A stretch of DNA of 41,424 nt from Anaerolineae bacterium. Lineage in GTDB: Bacteria > Chloroflexota > Anaerolineae > Aggregatilineales > Phototrophicaceae. The notes under the pieces were generated by a model. That model did not search any database. It saw nothing but the letters and a program-made list of their open reading frames with translations, and was not told where the DNA came from. The stretch spans positions 1-41,424 of the forward strand of contig JAJDZQ010000026.1 in assembly GCA_022824565.1 (NCBI GenBank), written 5' to 3'. Of the stretch, positions 32,131-40,840 are shown piece by piece. The stretch's first letter is position 1; each line of letters begins with the position of its first letter. Position numbers and translations under genes: made by a program.

Positions 32131-32838
32131 ATGGCCGAAATCGATCTCATCCGAGCCTTCTACCGCAACCAAGCCCGGCAGTACCAGCGCCTTGTCGCTC
32201 GTCAAGACCACCAGGGCAAGCTGCTCGCCGCGCTTGATGAGATTGTCGCGCTTGCAGGCTTGGTCATCGTGGAATTTGGCGCGGGCACGGGTAACTTGAC
32301 GAGCGCGCTGGTGGATCGGGCTGCTCGTGTGCACGCTTTTGATATCGAACCGTCCATGCTGGCGCTGGCGCGGACGCAGTTGATGGACAGCGGCCTGCGC
32401 AATTGGAGTCTTGCCGCCGGCGATAATGGGCGAATGCCTGTCGCTGCCAACTGCGCCGACCTGGCCATCGAAGCCTGGAGCTTTGTCCATGTGCTGGATT
32501 GGCAGCCGAACGATTGGCGCCGGCTGGTGGATCAACTGCTGGCTGAGATGCAGCGCGTCATCAAGCCGGGCGGGCTAGCCATATTGGTTGAAGATCTGGG
32601 TATTGGCCGGCATCAGCCCCAAGCGCCGACAGCCGACATGGAACGTTTATATGGCCACTGGCAAGAGCGGCATGGCTTCCAACGGAGCTGGGTACGCACC
32701 GATTACCAATTTGCATCGGCACAAGAAGCGGATGAACTGACGCGCCTGTTCTTCAGCGCAGACCTGGCAGAGCAATGCTTGCGGTCTCCCAGCTTCTTGT
32801 TGCCCGAATGCACGGGCATCTGGTGGAAGCGATTTTAG
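32131..32838 (+). CDS. Class I SAM-dependent methyltransferase
   Basis: 235 residues. SAM motif I is EFGAGTGNL (48-56), the second-strand acidic residue is in FDIEPSM, and EAWSFVHVLDW plus RVIKPGGLAILVEDL match motifs IV to VI of small-molecule methyltransferases. The substrate is unknown. It starts 44 bp after the phosphohexomutase stop and is likely part of the same transcript. It is not closely similar to the other methyltransferase in the window (4498-5301). It converges with the small membrane protein gene that ends at 32864. Confidence 0.82.
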   Translation: MAEIDLIRAFYRNQARQYQRLVARQDHQGKLLAALDEIVALAGLVIVEFGAGTGNLTSALVDRAARVHAFDIEPSMLALARTQLMDSGLRNWSLAAGDNGRMPVAANCADLAIEAWSFVHVLDWQPNDWRRLVDQLLAEMQRVIKPGGLAILVEDLGIGRHQPQAPTADMERLYGHWQERHGFQRSWVRTDYQFASAQEADELTRLFFSADLAEQCLRSPSFLLPECTGIWWKRF

Positions 32839-32863
32839 CTGCCAGCAATCGCCCACCGCGGGC

Positions 32864-33121
32864 TCAGAATGGCGCGGGTGGCGAGACAGCCTGCAGCAGA
32901 TAATTGATCGTGCCCAGCGAGATGAGCAGCGCCAAACCCACAGCGACCAGCAAGCAGCCATAGACGACCTGTCGCCGATCCCAGGCTTTGGTGCGGCGGG
33001 ACGGGGGAGTCGGGCGCGTTTGCAGCTTCTGCCAGCTGCGGTCGCGGTCGAATATCAGCAGCGCGCCCCAGATGATGAGCGGCAAGCCAAATATGCCGCC
33101 AAAACATATCGCGCTGAGCAT
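32864..33121 (-). CDS. Small two-span membrane protein, unknown function
   Basis: 85 residues, not recognised. Two hydrophobic spans, at about 5-24 (FGGIFGLPLIIWGALLIF) and 55-75 (LLVAVGLALLISLG), flank a basic cytoplasmic-type loop rich in Arg, Lys, Pro and Thr. The ATG at 33121 has AGGGAG 5 bases upstream (33127-33132), which favours it over an in-frame ATG at 33166. Short and of unknown family, but the ribosome site and the membrane pattern support a real gene. It runs divergently from the 33335 gene and converges with the methyltransferase. Confidence 0.65.
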   Translation of the reverse strand: MLSAICFGGIFGLPLIIWGALLIFDRDRSWQKLQTRPTPPSRRTKAWDRRQVVYGCLLVAVGLALLISLGTINYLLQAVSPPAPF

Positions 33122-33280
33122 TGCCACTCCCTCTGGCTGGGCGATTGTCGTCCAGCGAATAAACATAATCCTTGAGATCCTCGCAGATTACTTCGCCAAA
33201 AACTCTAAGCGCCGGGTTGTTGAGCGCGCTGTGTCGCTAGCTTCGGATTATACTGCGATTGTCGCGCCAGGTGGCTGCTC

Positions 33281-33308
33281 TTGCAAGTTGCGGCATATCG
33301 GCTACCAT
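33281..33308 (+). promoter_or_regulatory. Candidate promoter for the 33335-35523 gene pair
   Basis: TTGCAA (33281-33286), a 16-bp spacer and TACCAT (33303-33308), 27 bp before the ATG at 33335. Moderate match. Confidence 0.4.
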
Positions 33309-33334
33309 TGTTGGCAGCCACTGGAGGACCGCGC

Positions 33335-34009
33335 ATGCGAACGATTAATGCCCCCGAACGGATGCCCGACCTGGAATTCCAGGTAGACCGAGAACATTCC
33401 GGCGTGCGGCTGTTGGGCTGCTTCACCTTCTTGTTCAGTTCCATCTTCAGTTATTTTGTGCTGAGTTCGCTCTTCTCCAATGGTGGTCTGCTGGCGGTGG
33501 GCGCGGCGCTGGCGATAGCGATCGGCTTGACCTACCTGTCCGATTATCTGGCGAAGCAATACTGGCCCAGCAACCGGGTCATTCAATTTGTCGACGACAT
33601 GATCCAGTTGAGTAAAGGCGAGCAGTTGCAAGGCGCAATTGATGGCGGCGCGACAGTCAATCTGCTGATGTGGCACTTCGAAGCCAAACGTCATCCCCGC
33701 GTGCCCAAAGGCTGGTATGTGGTCGCCAACGCGCTGGAACAAGATGGCGAAATGATCGTCAGCTACAGCATCGCCTCGCCGACCGACTTCGCGGCATTGC
33801 CACTCTCGCGCTTGTCGGTTGCCTATCAAAAGAAAAAACGGAAAAAAGGCGAACAGCAAAATCTTCGCGAAGCCGGCGTGCAGCGGCGCATCGCCCAAGC
33901 CGAATTCCATCGTGGCGAGCTGGGCGCAGAGCTGACTTTGGACGATTACCACGCCTACCTCGATTACCTCGCCGATACCTATACCTCGTGGATGCCCAAA
34001 GACAAATGA
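33335..34009 (+). CDS. Membrane protein of unknown function
   Basis: 224 residues, not recognised. The N-terminus is soluble, two spans follow at about 28-50 (FTFLFSSIFSYFVLSSLF) and 55-75 (LLAVGAALAIAIGLTYL), and the rest (about 80-224) is a cytoplasmic-type domain. The domain has VIQFVDDMIQLSKGE, VPKGWYVVANALEQDG, a very basic run of KKKRKKGE, and an acidic-aromatic tail. The ATG at 33335 has GGAGG 7 bases upstream. The stop overlaps the ATG of the next gene (ATGA), so it is translated together with the secreted PPC-domain protein. A link to envelope surveillance is a guess. Confidence 0.7.
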   Translation: MRTINAPERMPDLEFQVDREHSGVRLLGCFTFLFSSIFSYFVLSSLFSNGGLLAVGAALAIAIGLTYLSDYLAKQYWPSNRVIQFVDDMIQLSKGEQLQGAIDGGATVNLLMWHFEAKRHPRVPKGWYVVANALEQDGEMIVSYSIASPTDFAALPLSRLSVAYQKKKRKKGEQQNLREAGVQRRIAQAEFHRGELGAELTLDDYHAYLDYLADTYTSWMPKDK

Positions 34010-35523
34010 CCTGGCTGGCTCGGCTGGTTGTGTGCTTTGCGCTGCTGTCGCCTGCCAGTGTGCTGCAGGCCGCCGACAGCGCATTGGCAATCGGCAGCAG
34101 CGTTGAAGACGCCTTGCAGGCCGGCGAAACCCGCAGCTACACCATGACGGCGCTGGCTTTGACCATCGTATCGATTCGCGTCGAGGCGCTCGATGATCGG
34201 CTCGACCCGCAGTTCGAATTGGTCGACGCGAGCGGTGAGTTGCTGGCCGCCAATGACGACTTTGCCTATCCCGCCACACTGGACGCGCTCGTGCAAGCAT
34301 TCGTCCTGCCAAAAACGGGTGCCTACACATTGACAATTTCTGGCGTGGGCGAAAGCGCTGGTGCCTATCGCCTGCATGTTCTGCCCGGATTTGACATTCT
34401 GGAGCGGCGCGATCTCGCGATGTCAAAACAGGATTGGCAAGTTGCGCACAGCGATGCGCCAGTTGGTTTTGGCGCTTCCAATTTGCTGTCTGTCGACATC
34501 ACCGGCTATGGCGCTTCGGCAGTTATCGTGGGCAGGCGCTTCCCGGCGCGGCGCGAATTCTACTTTGAAGTCGCCTTCGACTTTGTCAGCGCGCGCAACA
34601 ATTGGCAGCTTGGGCTGGCTTTCCGCATTCAATCGCCAGAAAACTATCAACGTCTGATGTTGAGCAAGGCGGGATACTGGCGGCTGGAAAAAGTGACCGC
34701 TGGCGTGGTCGAGCCGCTGGGCGACTGGTCGACGCACCCGGCCATCGTGCCCGGCGCGACCGACTTTCGGCTGGGCTTGCTTGTGGCCGGGCAGCATATG
34801 GATGTGGTGTACGATGGCCAAGTCATCGACTCGGCCTGGGCTGCGCAGGCTCCCGCAGCGGGCGAGGTTGGCATCGCCATGATGACCGACGAAACCTTTG
34901 GGGGCCTGTTGTCCTTCGCCTTGCAGGAGGCGCAGATGACTGTGCCAACGCGGCTGGCTGAACCCGTGGTCCCGCAGCGCTTCTTGACGAGGCCCGCCTA
35001 CCTGATGGCACACGACCTGGCGCGCCAGCAGCTGGCCGAGGGCTTCGGCGAAGTCAAGGTGAGCTTGGCGGATAGTGTCGTGCACAGCAACCGGGCTGGC
35101 GTAACGCGGGTGCCGATCGCGTCTGAGCTGGCATTTGCGCAATTTGCTCTGGGCGCCAGGGTCAAGCTGGAGAAGCGCTTGGCTGGCAAAGGCGGCTGCG
35201 GCATCGTGTTTCATTTTAACAATGCCGAATATTATACGCTGGCTTATGTTACTGCCGACGGCGATTTTGGCGTATCGAGGCGCGAAGGCGCTGGCTTCGA
35301 CCCTGGCATCTATGGTCAGCGAGAACCGCTCACCGATGCAACGCTCCAACTGCTGCTCATTGTCTCTGACGAAGTCATTCATTTTTATTTGGACGAAGTC
35401 TATGCCGGCAGCCTGCCCTCACAACCGCGCATTGGCAGCCTGGGCAGCGCCGTCGTCAATTATGAGGCGGTTGAAAGCGCTTGCCAATTCGCCGATCTCT
35501 GGCTGCTGAGCTATGACGAATAG
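34006..35523 (+). CDS. Secreted protein with a PPC domain and lectin-like repeats
   Basis: 505 residues. The signal peptide ends near residue 22 (ASVLQAA). A bacterial pre-peptidase C-terminal (PPC) beta domain covers about 30-125 (LQAGETRSYTMTAL, FELVDASGELLAANDD, LPKTGAYTLTISG). Two similar beta-rich halves follow (about 150-310 and 330-505), each with a strand pair of the LamG/DUF1080 type: LAFRIQSPENYQRLML and IVFHFNNAEYYTLAYV. No protease or glycosidase motif is seen, so it probably binds something outside the cell. Its ATG shares ATGA with the stop of the membrane-protein gene. It converges on the histidine kinase gene, with 7 bp between stops. Confidence 0.72.
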   Translation: MTWLARLVVCFALLSPASVLQAADSALAIGSSVEDALQAGETRSYTMTALALTIVSIRVEALDDRLDPQFELVDASGELLAANDDFAYPATLDALVQAFVLPKTGAYTLTISGVGESAGAYRLHVLPGFDILERRDLAMSKQDWQVAHSDAPVGFGASNLLSVDITGYGASAVIVGRRFPARREFYFEVAFDFVSARNNWQLGLAFRIQSPENYQRLMLSKAGYWRLEKVTAGVVEPLGDWSTHPAIVPGATDFRLGLLVAGQHMDVVYDGQVIDSAWAAQAPAAGEVGIAMMTDETFGGLLSFALQEAQMTVPTRLAEPVVPQRFLTRPAYLMAHDLARQQLAEGFGEVKVSLADSVVHSNRAGVTRVPIASELAFAQFALGARVKLEKRLAGKGGCGIVFHFNNAEYYTLAYVTADGDFGVSRREGAGFDPGIYGQREPLTDATLQLLLIVSDEVIHFYLDEVYAGSLPSQPRIGSLGSAVVNYEAVESACQFADLWLLSYDE

Positions 35524-35530
35524 CCTGCAA

Positions 35531-37108
35531 CTATTGGCGTGGCAAACTGAAATAAAAGGTTGAGCCGCTGCCGACCGCGCTCTTGACCGAGATATCTCCG
35601 CCATGCGTCTGCACGATGGCGCGCGCCAGATACAGCCCCAAACCCGTGCCCTGCGTGCGCCGAGTCAGGCGGTCGTCAATGCGATAAAAGCGCTCAAATA
35701 TGCGCTCCAGCTGGTCATTGGCGATGCCAGGACCCGCGTCACGCACGAAGACAGTCACGCTCGTCCGCGAATAACGACCGCCGACAGTGATGGTCGAGTT
35801 GGCTGGCGAATACTTGATCGCGTTGGTCAGCAGGTTGTCGATAACCTGGCGCAGACGCGCGGCATCGCCCGGAATCAGCGGGAAATCTTCGGGGAAGCTC
35901 AACACAATCTGTTGGCTTGCGCCGCTCTCTAACCGCGCCACAGATTGCGCGGCCACTGCATGCAAGTCGGCATCGGCGATATGCAACTGCAATTCGCGCG
36001 CCGCCTGCAGCTTGCTGGCTGTCAACAAGTCCTCGACCAGCGCCGTCAAGCGGTCGGCTTCTTCTTCAATGATGGTCGCATAGTCGCGCACGGTGTCGCT
36101 GTCCCATTCGACATCGTCTCTGCCCAGGGTGCTGGCATATCCCTTGATGATGGCGATAGGCGTGCGCAGTTCGTGATGCACGGTCGAGATGAATACAGAT
36201 TGCATCTCCTGCGCTTTGCGGAAGTTGGTGATATCGCGCACATTGCCGATGATACTGACCAACTGGCCTTCGGCCGTTCGCAAAGGCGCATAGGTAATGC
36301 CGATGCTCAGCTCGCTGCTGTCGCGGCGGATGAGGTCGCCTTCCACATACAAGCTTTCCCGTTGCTCGTCGCGCGCGTCGGCCGCCGCCCAGCCAGCAGA
36401 AAGCGCCTGTTCGATATCCTGGCTGTCCAGGCGCGCCCAGTTGATGACTTCGCTAATATGCCTGTCGATCGCTTCGGCATTTCGCCAGCCAGTCATACGT
36501 TCAAATGCCGCATTCACCTGCCGAAAGCGCAAATCTGGGCTGATGGTGAAGACGCCATCGCCGCTGCTGTTGAGGATGGCCGCCAGCCGCTGACGTTCAT
36601 GGGCGATTTCGCCATATAGCTGGGCATTATTGACTGCGATAGCCGCTTGATCGGCGAAGCTCTGCAAGGCGCTCAGGTCTTCGGGCGTGATAGCGGTTTG
36701 ATAAGAACGAAAGACGATCAGCAGCCCGAGCGGCTTGCGCGCAAAGACCAGCGGCATGGCGATGGACTGCTCGAGTCGCTTGTCGATCGTGTCGGCCATC
36801 TCTTGCAGCTTGGCATTCAGATACTCCCGGCTGAAACCAGCTTCGTCCCGGGCGCTCATCAGCTCGTGCAGCAAGTGGTTGAGCTGGGGCACGACATCGG
36901 CGTTGATGCCGCTGTAGGCGCGGATGACCAGCTTGCCATCGGCGCGGTCGGTCAAGGCGACTAGGCCGACTCGGCCGGCCAGCATCGCCAGCGAGGCATT
37001 CAAGACGCGCCGCAGCACTTCGCCTTGCTCCAACTGCGCGGTGATGGCGCGCGTAATGCCCAGCAGAAAGTCTCGCTGCTGCGTGCGCAGATCGGGTCGC
37101 ATTAACAT
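35531..37108 (-). CDS. Soluble GAF-PAS sensor histidine kinase
   Basis: 525 residues with no membrane span. A GAF domain (about 20-165) is followed by a PAS domain (about 172-295, ILNSSGDGVFTISPD and FERMTGW), the dimerisation/phosphoacceptor helix with His312 in STVHHELRTP, and the ATPase: N box RQVIDNLLTNAIKYSP, G1 DAGPGIA, F box FERFYRID, G2 GTGLGLYLAR. It should sense a cytoplasmic or diffusible signal. No response regulator gene is adjacent, so its partner is unknown; the orphan regulator at 25179 is a candidate. The ATG at 37108 has no ribosome site and lies 6 bases after a TACAAT element, so the message may be leaderless. Confidence 0.92.
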   Translation of the reverse strand: MLMRPDLRTQQRDFLLGITRAITAQLEQGEVLRRVLNASLAMLAGRVGLVALTDRADGKLVIRAYSGINADVVPQLNHLLHELMSARDEAGFSREYLNAKLQEMADTIDKRLEQSIAMPLVFARKPLGLLIVFRSYQTAITPEDLSALQSFADQAAIAVNNAQLYGEIAHERQRLAAILNSSGDGVFTISPDLRFRQVNAAFERMTGWRNAEAIDRHISEVINWARLDSQDIEQALSAGWAAADARDEQRESLYVEGDLIRRDSSELSIGITYAPLRTAEGQLVSIIGNVRDITNFRKAQEMQSVFISTVHHELRTPIAIIKGYASTLGRDDVEWDSDTVRDYATIIEEEADRLTALVEDLLTASKLQAARELQLHIADADLHAVAAQSVARLESGASQQIVLSFPEDFPLIPGDAARLRQVIDNLLTNAIKYSPANSTITVGGRYSRTSVTVFVRDAGPGIANDQLERIFERFYRIDDRLTRRTQGTGLGLYLARAIVQTHGGDISVKSAVGSGSTFYFSLPRQ

Positions 37109-37114
37109 GACAGG

Positions 37115-37120
37115 ATTGTA
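37115..37120 (-). promoter_or_regulatory. Extended -10 element placing transcription at the kinase start codon
   Basis: On the minus strand, TGC directly before TACAAT; the hexamer ends 6 bases before the ATG at 37108. A normal start point 6-7 bases after the -10 would fall on the start codon itself. No -35 is seen. Confidence 0.45.
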
Positions 37121-37146
37121 GCACGCTCGCCGACCAGGCAGCCCCG

Positions 37147-38127
37147 CTACGAGAAGCGTCGGTCCAGGTCGCCGATGTCCAGGTCGCCGCCCTGCGTAGC
37201 CGCCAATACAGCCGCGCCGACCAAGGCCACATCATCGCCCAGCGCCGCTGGTACGATGCGCAAGCCCGCTGTAAACGCGCTGTCCAGCACATGCTCGCGC
37301 ACGGTCTGCCGGATGGGCGCAAATAGCAACTCGCCCGTTTTGCTGACGCCGCCGCCAATCACGATAATCTGCGGGTTAAAGAGGTGCAGCGCCGTCACAA
37401 TGCCCAAGCCGATGATGCGCCCGGCCTGGGCCAGCAAGTCAATCGCCAGCCGATCGCCTTTGCTTGCCGCCTCCCCGACCAGGCGCGCATCCAGCCGCTC
37501 GAGATCGCCAGCGACCAGGTCGTGCAGGGCGGTGTTTTCTCCCGCTGCCAGCGCTTGTCTGGCCTGGCGCGCAATCGCCGGTCCCGCCGCTTCCAGCTCT
37601 ACAGACGAGACGCGGCCAGCTTCGACGATGATGGGGATATGCCCCAGCTCGGCGGCCAGTCCTGCTTGCCCGGTGACCAGCCGGCCTGCGCAGATGATGC
37701 CCGAGCCGATGCCGGTGCTGACTGTGATATAGCAGACATGCCGAAAGCCCTGCGCCGCGCCTTGCGAGGCTTCGGCCAGCGCCGCGACATTGGCGTCGTT
37801 GCTGATGTAGACGGGCAATCCAAACTCCGCTTCGATAATCGCCCCCAGCGGCACATCATGCCAGCCTGGCAAGTTGGGGGGCGAAACGATTACGCCCGTT
37901 TTGCTGTTGAGCGGTCCGGGCGCAGAGATGCCGATGCCCTGCACACGCTCGCGTTTTGAAGGCATGACCAGGCTGATGATGGCTTTTATGCGCGCCAAGA
38001 CCGCCTCCAAGCCATCGTCCGCGCCTGTAAGCGTGTGTTCGCGCGTTAGCAAAGCCAGCCCGGCATCGTATCGCGCCGCCCGCAGTTGTGTCCCACCCAG
38101 GTCAACGGCGATGATCTCTTTTGTCAT
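37147..38127 (-). CDS. ROK family sugar kinase, without the zinc motif
   Basis: 326 residues. The N-terminal ATP/phosphate loop is VDLGGTQLRAA, SAPGPLN follows, the catalytic base is Asp111 in SNDANVAALAE, and ELGH at 160-163 is the conserved Glu-x-Gly-His that binds sugar. After this His the family usually has CxCGxxGCxE to hold zinc; here the segment is HIPIIVEAGRVSSVELEAAG, with no cysteine. A C-terminal GGGVSKTGE motif is normal. Bacterial glucokinases and N-acetylmannosamine kinases of this group usually need the zinc, so the sugar specificity is uncertain. The ATG at 38127 matches the start of homology; an in-frame opening to 38322 overlaps mutS. Confidence 0.88.
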   Translation of the reverse strand: MTKEIIAVDLGGTQLRAARYDAGLALLTREHTLTGADDGLEAVLARIKAIISLVMPSKRERVQGIGISAPGPLNSKTGVIVSPPNLPGWHDVPLGAIIEAEFGLPVYISNDANVAALAEASQGAAQGFRHVCYITVSTGIGSGIICAGRLVTGQAGLAAELGHIPIIVEAGRVSSVELEAAGPAIARQARQALAAGENTALHDLVAGDLERLDARLVGEAASKGDRLAIDLLAQAGRIIGLGIVTALHLFNPQIIVIGGGVSKTGELLFAPIRQTVREHVLDSAFTAGLRIVPAALGDDVALVGAAVLAATQGGDLDIGDLDRRFS

Positions 38128-38158
38128 TGTGTGCTCGCCCTCTGCTGTGCCAGCTAGC

Positions 38159-38187
38159 TTGTCCCGCCTCTTGCGCGCTGATAAAAT
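38159..38187 (+). promoter_or_regulatory. Promoter for mutS
   Basis: TTGTCC (38159-38164), exactly 17 bp, TAAAAT (38182-38187), about 55 bp before the ATG at 38243. On the opposite strand the same bases give TGCTATTTT, an extended -10 that could serve the divergent ROK gene, so the two promoters may overlap. Confidence 0.65.
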
Positions 38188-38242
38188 AGCACAGATTGCG
38201 GTGGCGAGTAAGTTCGATGGGCGGCGCATACAGGACGAGGAC

Positions 38243-40840
38243 ATGGCGCAGCTAACGCCTTTGCGGCGACAGTATCTGCAAATCAAGGCGCAATATCCAG
38301 ATTGCATCTTGATGTTCCGCATGGGCGACTTCTACGAGATGTTTGATGAAGATGCCCAGCTGGCCGCTCGCGAGCTGGAGATCACCCTGACTGCCCGCGC
38401 GCAAGGCAAGAGCGGCGATAAAGTGCCCATGGCTGGCGTGCCCCACCATGCGGCAGACAGCTACATCGCCAGGCTCATCGAAAAAGGCTATCATGTCGCG
38501 GTCTGCGACCAGTTGAGCGAACCAACTGGCCGGGGCTTGGTGGAGCGCGATGTCACGCGCGTGGTCACGCCGGGCACCGTTTTCGAGCCGGAATTGCTGG
38601 AGGCGGGCAAGCCCAATTTTCTGATGAGTATTTTGCCGGTGGGCGATGCGCAAGCTGGCCTTTGGAACCGCGCCGGCATCGCATATGCAGATATTTCCAC
38701 AGGCGAATTCTGCGCCACCGAATTCACTGGCGAAGCAGTCGGCATGCGCGTTATTGAAGAGCTGGCTCGTCTGGAACCCCGCGAGGTCATCATGCCAGAA
38801 AGCTGGGTGGCGCGCGGCGTTAGCCTGCCCGAAGGCATTCATCTGACTGCGGTGCAAGACTGGACATTCGAGTTCGCAGGCGCACAGCAACTGCTTTGCG
38901 ATCAATTCCACGTCGGCACATTGGCTGGCTTCGGTTTGGGCGAAAAGCGCGATGCCGTAGCGGCGGCAGGCGGCGTCTTGCAATACCTGCGCACGACTCA
39001 GAAACAATCGCTAGGACAGCTCACCAGCATCCGCGCCTACGCCAGCGAAGCTTTCATGGTGTTGGATCATTTCACGCGGCGCAACCTGGAATTGGTCGAG
39101 ACCATCCGCCGCGGCAAGGCGCAAGGCAGTTTGCTGGGCGTGCTCGACCGCACAGTCACTTCATTGGGCGCGCGCTTGCTGAGGCGCTGGCTGAACGAGC
39201 CACTGCTCGATATCAAGCGGCTGAATGCGCGGCTGGATGCAGTCGAAGCGCTGGTCAATGGCGAGATCCTGCGCGACGAGATGGCTGCCGCGCTGAAAAA
39301 AGTTGGCGATATTGAGCGGCTGACAAACCGCATCATCATCGGCAAAGCCAATCCGCGCGACCTGGTCGGGCTGCGGCTGGCCTTGGAGCAGGTGCCGACT
39401 TTGGGTGGGTTGATCGCAGAATTGAGCAGTCTGGTCCCCATTGCCGATTGGCTGGATCCCTGCGAGCCGGTCCGTGAGCTGATAACCAGCGCTATCGTCG
39501 ATCAGCCGCCCCTGCAAATGAGCCGCATCGGCGTCATACGCGCCGGTTATTCACAAGAACTAGACAGCATCATGGCAGCCTCGCAAGCCGCCCGCGACTG
39601 GATTGCCAATCTCGAAGCGCTGGAACGCGAACGCACCGATATCCCCAGCCTCAAGGTCAGCTTTAACAAGGTCTTCGGCTATTATATCGAGGTTCGACAT
39701 ACCCACGCCGACAAGATCCCCGCCGACTATGTGCGCAAGCAGACACTTGTCAACGCCGAACGCTATATCACGCCCGAGCTAAAGGAATATGAAGCGCGCG
39801 TGTTAAATGCCGAAGAAGATATCCTCGCGAGCGAGCAAGCCATCTTCGCGGCAGTTTGTCGGCAAGTCGCAGAACACCAGGAGCGCCTGCTGAAAACGGC
39901 GCGCGCCATTGCCCATTTGGATGCTTTCTTGTCACTGGCGGCGGTGGCGGTGCGCGAAGGCTATTGCCGCCCCACACTCAGCGAAGACAATATCCTAGAA
40001 ATTGAGGCGGGCCGGCACCCGGTCGTCGAGAAACTGTTGGAAACCAGCACGCGTTATGTCGCCAACGACAGCCAGTTCGACCCGATGTCGCGCATTCATA
40101 TCATCACGGGTCCCAATATGTCGGGCAAGTCCACCTACATTCGCCAGGTGGCCATTATCACATTGCTGGCGCAGATTGGCAGTTTTGTGCCAGCCGACTC
40201 GGCGACTATCGGCTTGGTCGACCGCATTTTCGCCCGCATTGGCGCCCAAGACGAGATTCATGCCGGGCAGAGCACTTTCATGGTGGAAATGGTCGAAACA
40301 GCCCGATTGCTTTCTGGCAGCAGCGCACGCAGCCTGCTCATCCTGGACGAGATTGGCCGCGGCACCTCGACCTATGATGGCGTGGCGATTGCGCGCGCGG
40401 TCATCGAATATATTCATAACCATCCGCGCCTCAACTGTCGGACGCTCTTCGCCACGCACTATCACGAATTGACCGAGCTGCCCAGCATCCTGCCGCGCAC
40501 AGCCAACTTCAATGTGGCGGTGGCAGAACAAGGCGAAGACATTGTGTTCTTGCACAGAGTCTTGCCGGGTGGTGCCGACCAAAGCTATGGCGTACATGTG
40601 GCGCGGCTGGCTGGCATGCCGAGGGCAGTGGTCGATCGAGCGCGGGAGATCTTGCAGCATCTGGAAGCGAGCGGCGGCGATTTTTCTCTGCCCAAGACCA
40701 GCCTCCAACAGCCAAGCCTGTTTGCAGCGCCAGAAAGCCCGGCTCTTGCCGAACTGCGCGCTCTGGAAGTCGATGGACTCAGCCCGCTGGAGGCGTTGAC
40801 GAAGCTCTACGAGTTGAAGCGATTGGTGGCCGAGGCATAA
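38243..40840 (+). CDS. mutS: DNA mismatch repair protein MutS
   Basis: 865 residues, standard length. The mismatch-reading motif is FYE at 30-32 in MGDFYEMFDEDA, which wedges into the mispair. The connector, lever and clamp domains follow, and the ATPase has Walker A GPNMSGKST at about 623-631, GAQDEIHAGQSTFMVEM and Walker B LLILDEIGRGTSTYDG with the nearby ATHYHEL. The C-terminal helix-turn-helix ends in ALTKLYELKRLV. It is the MutS1 type that starts mismatch repair. mutL is not adjacent. The ATG at 38243 is preceded by a GAGG-rich stretch; an open frame back to 37874 overlaps the ROK gene on the other strand. Confidence 0.96.
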   Translation: MAQLTPLRRQYLQIKAQYPDCILMFRMGDFYEMFDEDAQLAARELEITLTARAQGKSGDKVPMAGVPHHAADSYIARLIEKGYHVAVCDQLSEPTGRGLVERDVTRVVTPGTVFEPELLEAGKPNFLMSILPVGDAQAGLWNRAGIAYADISTGEFCATEFTGEAVGMRVIEELARLEPREVIMPESWVARGVSLPEGIHLTAVQDWTFEFAGAQQLLCDQFHVGTLAGFGLGEKRDAVAAAGGVLQYLRTTQKQSLGQLTSIRAYASEAFMVLDHFTRRNLELVETIRRGKAQGSLLGVLDRTVTSLGARLLRRWLNEPLLDIKRLNARLDAVEALVNGEILRDEMAAALKKVGDIERLTNRIIIGKANPRDLVGLRLALEQVPTLGGLIAELSSLVPIADWLDPCEPVRELITSAIVDQPPLQMSRIGVIRAGYSQELDSIMAASQAARDWIANLEALERERTDIPSLKVSFNKVFGYYIEVRHTHADKIPADYVRKQTLVNAERYITPELKEYEARVLNAEEDILASEQAIFAAVCRQVAEHQERLLKTARAIAHLDAFLSLAAVAVREGYCRPTLSEDNILEIEAGRHPVVEKLLETSTRYVANDSQFDPMSRIHIITGPNMSGKSTYIRQVAIITLLAQIGSFVPADSATIGLVDRIFARIGAQDEIHAGQSTFMVEMVETARLLSGSSARSLLILDEIGRGTSTYDGVAIARAVIEYIHNHPRLNCRTLFATHYHELTELPSILPRTANFNVAVAEQGEDIVFLHRVLPGGADQSYGVHVARLAGMPRAVVDRAREILQHLEASGGDFSLPKTSLQQPSLFAAPESPALAELRALEVDGLSPLEALTKLYELKRLVAEA

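Noticed and set aside
33302..34426. A 374-codon minus-strand frame opposite the 33335 and 34006 genes
   Set aside because: Antisense shadow; the plus strand has a GGAGG site, ATGA coupling and a signal peptide.
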